This document shows positions 13,877-16,851 of a stretch of DNA of 16,851 nt, piece after piece. This DNA is from JABEVB01 sp049965775. GTDB taxonomy: Bacteria > Planctomycetota > Phycisphaerae > WQYP01. The stretch covers positions 1 through 16,851 of the forward strand of contig JBMFVX010000059.1 in NCBI GenBank assembly GCA_049965775.1, given 5' to 3'. A program made the translations under genes and the position numbers. The notes under the pieces are model-generated. The model had not been told where the DNA came from and ran no database searches. It worked only from the letters and a program-made list of their open reading frames with translations. Every line of letters starts with the position of its first letter. Positions within the stretch are counted from its first letter, which is position 1.

Positions 13877-14039
13877 CATGCCCGCCGCCCCTACCGGCCG
13901 ATTAACGCCATAAACTATACGCGCGAAACGCCCGGTTCACCAGATGCGCATTCAGGCGCAGCCTTCATAACACGTCGCAGCGGCGGAGTTCGAGAATAAT
14001 GGTTTCAAATAGTGGGCTGGTTCAGCAAAAATGGGACAA

Positions 14040-14082
14040 ATGGGCTTCGGAGTTTAGGCAAGTATTGCCGTAACAAGCCCAT
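14040..14082 (-). terminator. Nested hairpin, possible terminator of the proline-rich membrane protein gene
   Basis: ATGGGCTT (14040-14047) pairs perfectly with AAGCCCAT (14075-14082), and inside lies GGCAA-GTA-TTGCC (14057-14069). On the minus strand the structure begins about 40 bases after the TGA at 14124, and a T5 run (CCATTTTTGC) follows about 10 bases beyond the stem. It is plausible as an intrinsic terminator, but the T-run is too distant to be certain. Confidence 0.4.
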
Positions 14083-14123
14083 GGGCGGGCCACATTCACG
14101 ACACCTCATCGCGCCGTAGCACA

Positions 14124-14867
14124 TCAATGGCTGGCTGGAATATCGGTAAAAAGCGAGCCTGGAGGGCTTTTGTCAGAATTATTTATCATATACTCATCCT
14201 GACTATCGCGGCGCAAAGCCTTAACGTTCAAGGATGGCTCGATGCGGCTTGGCGTGCTTGCGGGATGAGCCTTGTGCGCAGGCGGTGCCTGAACAGCCGG
14301 CTTAGGCACTTTCAGGTGGACATGAATTGCAGGCACGGAGGCATTAATTGGCGGCACCAAAACACTGGGGCGCGGTGCAGCAACAACCTGCTGCGTTGCC
14401 ATCGCTATGCGTTTGGCGGCATTTTGGCCCGACCCACCCAACACATAAATACTCATAGCGATGCCCCCGGCCATTACCAACATCAAGGCCGCAATCATTC
14501 CCAGGCTTGAGCCTTTGCGCACCTTTCGCTGCACGCGTCCGGCGTATTGCCGGCTCGCAAGCGCCGCCAAGTCTAATTCGTCGGTATCGCCAAAATTAGA
14601 AAATTGTTCGTTGCCAAGCTCAATCGTACTTGCTCCCGCAGGCTCCGCCGAGGCCCGTCGCTCCTGCTCGCCTTGTGACTCGTTGGGTGCAGGCGGCGGC
14701 ACAGCCCCAAGTCGCGGCGCTGCAGGCTGCACTGGCGCAGCCACCGCTTTGCGCCTGGCGGTCATGGCAGCATCAACACCGCCGCTCGCAGCGGATATCC
14801 CGTGCGTCAGTATGCCCGATAAGCGCAGGCCATCGTCGCTATTGTCATCCAATTCAGGTCTACTCAT
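14124..14867 (-). CDS. Single-pass membrane protein with proline-rich extracytoplasmic region, unknown function
   Basis: I do not recognise this 247-residue protein. A hydrophilic, probably disordered Ala/Pro/Glu-rich cytoplasmic part covers about 1-110, including ELGNEQFSNFGDTDELDLAAL. A basic stretch (RVQRKVRKGSS) precedes one transmembrane helix at about 121-145 (LGMIAALMLVMAGGIAMSIYVL). The remainder is an Ala/Pro/Val-rich extracytoplasmic part with alternating charge (HVHLKVPKPAVQAPPAHKAHP). The positive-inside rule supports N-in topology. The shape recalls TonB-like spanning proteins, but no TonB C-terminal domain is seen. GGAG 4 bases before the ATG at 14867 decides the start; a longer reading to 15011 runs through likely leader sequence. 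It lies 217 bases after the inositol-phosphate synthase gene and probably has its own promoter. Confidence 0.7.
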   Translation of the reverse strand: MSRPELDDNSDDGLRLSGILTHGISAASGGVDAAMTARRKAVAAPVQPAAPRLGAVPPPAPNESQGEQERRASAEPAGASTIELGNEQFSNFGDTDELDLAALASRQYAGRVQRKVRKGSSLGMIAALMLVMAGGIAMSIYVLGGSGQNAAKRIAMATQQVVAAPRPSVLVPPINASVPAIHVHLKVPKPAVQAPPAHKAHPASTPSRIEPSLNVKALRRDSQDEYMINNSDKSPPGSLFTDIPASH

Positions 14868-14941
14868 GATTCTCCGACTCTCGTTAAGCCAAAAGTTCAT
14901 ACTAGCTATCGGCCTTAAGCGAATCACGCATTTAACAACTC

Positions 14942-15002
14942 GGCTGCAAAACAGCCAAAGCAGAGCGGCCCCCCGATTTTGGCCGCCTTTACCCACATTA
15001 TA
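14942..15002 (-). promoter_or_regulatory. Candidate promoter and structured leader of the proline-rich protein gene
   Basis: On the minus strand a perfect TATAAT (plus 14997-15002) lies about 130 bases before the start at 14867, but no good -35 box is at the right distance. The predicted leader contains two hairpins: GCGGCC (14965-14970) with GGCCGC (14981-14986), and GGCTG (14942-14946) with CAGCC (14952-14956). The GC-rich stem could instead end the inositol-phosphate synthase transcript. Confidence 0.3.
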
Positions 15003-15084
15003 ACGTACCAACCGGCCAACAGTTACTTGAAAACCTGCAATATTTATAGGACGGCTCGCAAAAACCGGCTGGCATACCGCAAAC

Positions 15085-16176
15085 TTACGTGATCCATCGC
15101 TCCATGGCCGATGCTGCCGCCTGATCGGTCATTTGCTCCGGAGGGTGCTTCATAAGAGCTGCCGACACAGCACCCAGCGGCCCGCCGATGCCGCGTCTTC
15201 GAGCCAGCGCCGCGCACCGCACCGCATCCACCACAATGCCGGCGCTATTGGGCGAGTCCTCAACCGATAATTTAAGGTCTAGCTCCAATGGTAAACCGCC
15301 AAAGCCCCGGCCATTTATCCGCACATAGCAAACTTTGTTGTCGGCTAGAAATGCAATGTAATCTGACGGGCCGATATGAATGTGCTTGTCATCGAGCGCA
15401 CTGCGAAGCTGGCTGTTGACCGCTTCAGTCTTGCTCACTTTTTTGCTTGCAAGCCGGCCGCGTTCCAGCATATTCAAAAAGTCTGCGTTGCCGCCCACAT
15501 TAAGCTGATAACTCGAATCAATCTGAATGCCCCGCTGCTCCGCAAGGCTCATAAGCTGCCTATGAACAATAGTAGCCCCAAACTGCGACTTTACATCGTC
15601 GCCTATAATCGGCAAACCCGCCGCGGCAAACCGGCCGGCCCACGCGGCGTCGCTGGCGATAAACACCGGTATGCAATTGACCATGGCCACGCCGGCCTCA
15701 AGGCACGCATGGGCGTAGAGTTCGGTCGCCTGTTGCGACCCGACCGGTAAATAATTCACCAGCACCTGCGCCTCGGTTTGCCGCAAAATGCGCACAACGT
15801 CGCCAAGCCCCACCGACCGGCTTTTTGCCGACGGCTCAAGCCGCTGCGAAGCATCAAAGCCCGCCAAATGACCGGCCGCCCCATCGCCAATCGGGCCGGC
15901 ATACACCACCGCTCCATCATCCTGCGGGTCCGAAAAAAAAACGCGGCTGTTGTTAGGTTTGGCAAAGATCGCGCGGCCCACGCGCTGACCGATTTTTCGT
16001 TCATCCACGTCAAACGCGCAGGCAATGGTAATGTCGCCCACCTGCCAACCCGCCAGAACGGGGTGCATCAGGCCGGTGGCATCGCCGCTGCTGCGGTAGT
16101 AGCCAATGCCCTGCACCAACGTTGAGGCGCAATTACCCAAGCCAACGATGGCAATTCTAATCTTTGAATCATTCAT
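15085..16176 (-). CDS. ino1: Inositol-3-phosphate synthase (myo-inositol-1-phosphate synthase)
   Basis: It turns glucose 6-phosphate into 1D-myo-inositol 3-phosphate with NAD+, the first step toward phosphatidylinositol, inositol-phosphate solutes or mycothiol-like compounds. The 363 residues match the compact prokaryotic form. A Rossmann motif lies at the N-terminus (IAIVGLGNCASTLVQG, 8-23). NYLPVGSQQATELYA is at about 141-155 and NCIPVFIAS at about 167-175. The active-site signatures follow: GDDVKSQFGATIVHR (192-206), LNVGGNADFLNM (225-236), and DSPNSAGIVVDAVRCA (307-322), ending in the usual GIGGPL...KHPP segment. The ATG at 16176 gives the family's normal opening; the upstream GGA is weak, and a longer frame to 16314 would run into the porin gene. 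It follows the porin by 67 bases on the same strand. Confidence 0.95.
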   Translation of the reverse strand: MNDSKIRIAIVGLGNCASTLVQGIGYYRSSGDATGLMHPVLAGWQVGDITIACAFDVDERKIGQRVGRAIFAKPNNSRVFFSDPQDDGAVVYAGPIGDGAAGHLAGFDASQRLEPSAKSRSVGLGDVVRILRQTEAQVLVNYLPVGSQQATELYAHACLEAGVAMVNCIPVFIASDAAWAGRFAAAGLPIIGDDVKSQFGATIVHRQLMSLAEQRGIQIDSSYQLNVGGNADFLNMLERGRLASKKVSKTEAVNSQLRSALDDKHIHIGPSDYIAFLADNKVCYVRINGRGFGGLPLELDLKLSVEDSPNSAGIVVDAVRCAALARRRGIGGPLGAVSAALMKHPPEQMTDQAAASAMERWIT

Positions 16177-16207
16177 GGTATGGTCCAATTCTTCATACAG
16201 TTCTGCT

Positions 16208-16227
16208 GGTGCCTGCCGTCTGGCACC
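16208..16227 (-). repeat. Hairpin between the porin and inositol-phosphate synthase genes
   Basis: GGTGCC (16208-16213) and GGCACC (16222-16227) form a perfect 6-bp stem with an 8-base loop, 16 bases after the porin stop and about 30 before the next start. No T-run follows on the minus strand, so it may be a partial terminator or an mRNA-stabilising stem. Confidence 0.35.
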
Positions 16228-16243
16228 GTTAAAAGCATTATTG

Positions 16244-16851
16244 CTAAAACCATAGTTGAAACTGAACTTTGCAAATGAGGTCGCGCGAGTTAAGAAAAGT
16301 GCCGGTCTGCGCATCGGTATAGGCCGCGTCCGGAATATACGTCACGTCCGAAAGAACGCTCGCGTGGTAGCCCTCATTGTAATAGTTCAGCCCCAAGCTA
16401 TATGCCTCCATCCGTTTCGGCCCGCTGGAAATCACCTGCCCCGCCCTGGCGGCCACCTGCCAGCGCTGCGGCACCACAAAGTAACCTGCCTGTACAAAAT
16501 ATCCAAGCTGGTACACGCTGCTGCGGCCCATTTCGGCGTCAAACACATTTGCTGCGGCCGATGGAAGCGTATCGTTGAATTGCTGAAAGTAAGCCGCCGT
16601 ATTAACTGATAGCCCCCGATACTTGACCGACCAATCTGCGGTCGCCCGGTATAGGTTGCCTGTGAAGGCTATGGTCGCTAAAAACGCCGACGGATCACCG
16701 GCCGAAAGCCCCTGCGCGACCAGCGTGGTCTGCGGAGCCGGAAACGCCGTGCCCGTTGCATTCTGCGACTCGTAAGGGCCTGTAAATAAATAACTGATAC
16801 CATTTGTGGTTATTGTCCGATAATAAGGAGGATGGATCGCGCAACGCTGAA
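16244..16851 (-). CDS. Phosphate-selective porin (OprO/OprP)-like protein, C-terminal part
   Basis: The frame is open from the window edge to the TAG at 16244, giving the last 201 or so residues of an outer-membrane beta-barrel; the start lies outside the window. Repeated strands with alternating aromatic residues and tight turns are visible. The segment ADWSVKYRGLSVNTAAYFQQF followed by VYQLGYFVQAGYFVVPQRWQVAAR matches the KYRG...GGYxQAGYFL pattern of the phosphate-selective porin O/P family. EAYSLGLNYYNEGYHASVLSDVTYI comes next, and the chain ends LICKVQFQLWF with the C-terminal Phe used by the BAM machinery. It would pass phosphate or other small anions across an outer membrane. Substrate specificity is not shown. 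It lies immediately upstream of inositol-phosphate synthase on the same strand. Confidence 0.75.
   Translation of the reverse strand, partial: QRCAIHPPYYRTITTNGISYLFTGPYESQNATGTAFPAPQTTLVAQGLSAGDPSAFLATIAFTGNLYRATADWSVKYRGLSVNTAAYFQQFNDTLPSAAANVFDAEMGRSSVYQLGYFVQAGYFVVPQRWQVAARAGQVISSGPKRMEAYSLGLNYYNEGYHASVLSDVTYIPDAAYTDAQTGTFLNSRDLICKVQFQLWF

Larger units (their letters stand above)
13730..14123. other. Intergenic region rich in inverted repeats
   Basis: These 394 bases separate two minus-strand genes. I see no convincing gene: the short frames at 13535-13999 and 13617-13874 are partly antisense to or overlap the glycosyltransferase gene and lack good starts. The half next to the glycosyltransferase is a dense repeat block (13732-13876). 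Further along are a small hairpin TGCGC-ATTCAG-GCGCA (13945-13960) and a nested hairpin at 14040-14082. A -10-like TATAGT on the minus strand (plus 13913-13918) has no good -35. Confidence 0.55.

Noticed and set aside
1..16851. tRNA, rRNA, CRISPR array, transposase or phage genes
   Set aside because: I looked on both strands and saw no cloverleaf, no regularly spaced repeats and no recombinase or transposase motifs.

Overview
This 16.9 kb window is chromosomal, gene-dense bacterial DNA of moderate GC. It contains no insertion sequence, CRISPR array, rRNA or tRNA that I can see. Several features point to a Gram-negative-type envelope: a phosphate-selective-type porin ending in phenylalanine, a lipoprotein HtrA protease, a Tat-exported GH16 enzyme and two ArnT-like membrane glycosyltransferases. 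I infer Planctomycetota, perhaps Phycisphaerae. The basis is the gene mix (GbsR-type regulator, actinobacterial/archaeal-type inositol-phosphate synthase, CxxC/FVDD conserved hypothetical protein, HtrA with a degenerate paralogue). It rests on recalled family distribution, not on a search.

Layout. (1) At 3-581 on the minus strand is a GbsR/MarR regulator, divergent from 918-2369, a lipoprotein HtrA/DegP-type protease with intact His-Asp-Ser. The space between them holds a candidate promoter overlapped by two palindromes. (2) At 2452-3876 lies a second HtrA-like, double-PDZ protein whose catalytic residues are largely lost, so it looks like a tandem duplicate turned pseudoprotease. (3) At 4066-5298 are two minus-strand genes: a conserved hypothetical protein with paired CxxC motifs and a small membrane protein of unknown function. 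(4) At 5570-8640 on the plus strand are thrS (threonyl-tRNA synthetase) and a UDP-glucuronate decarboxylase (UDP-xylose synthase). (5) From 13729 down to 8698 on the minus strand is a tight run that is probably one operon: ArnT-like glycosyltransferase, MazG/dCTPase-like pyrophosphohydrolase, second ArnT-like glycosyltransferase, GH16 glucanase. (6) From 16851 down to 14124 on the minus strand are the C-terminal part of a porin (its gene starts outside the window), inositol-3-phosphate synthase, and a single-pass membrane protein with a proline-rich extracytoplasmic part.

Together these genes fit housekeeping plus envelope work: making sugar donors (UDP-xylose, inositol phosphate), moving sugars from lipid carriers outside the membrane, trimming beta-glucans, and envelope quality control by HtrA. 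I do not see a clear-cut new defence or mobile system. The items most worth a second look are the active/inactive HtrA pair, the nucleotide pyrophosphohydrolase between two glycosyltransferases, and a 150-base block at 13732-13876. That block has two interleaved perfect 9-bp inverted repeats plus a 14-base direct repeat, and one copy of the direct repeat covers the ribosome-binding site of the first glycosyltransferase gene.
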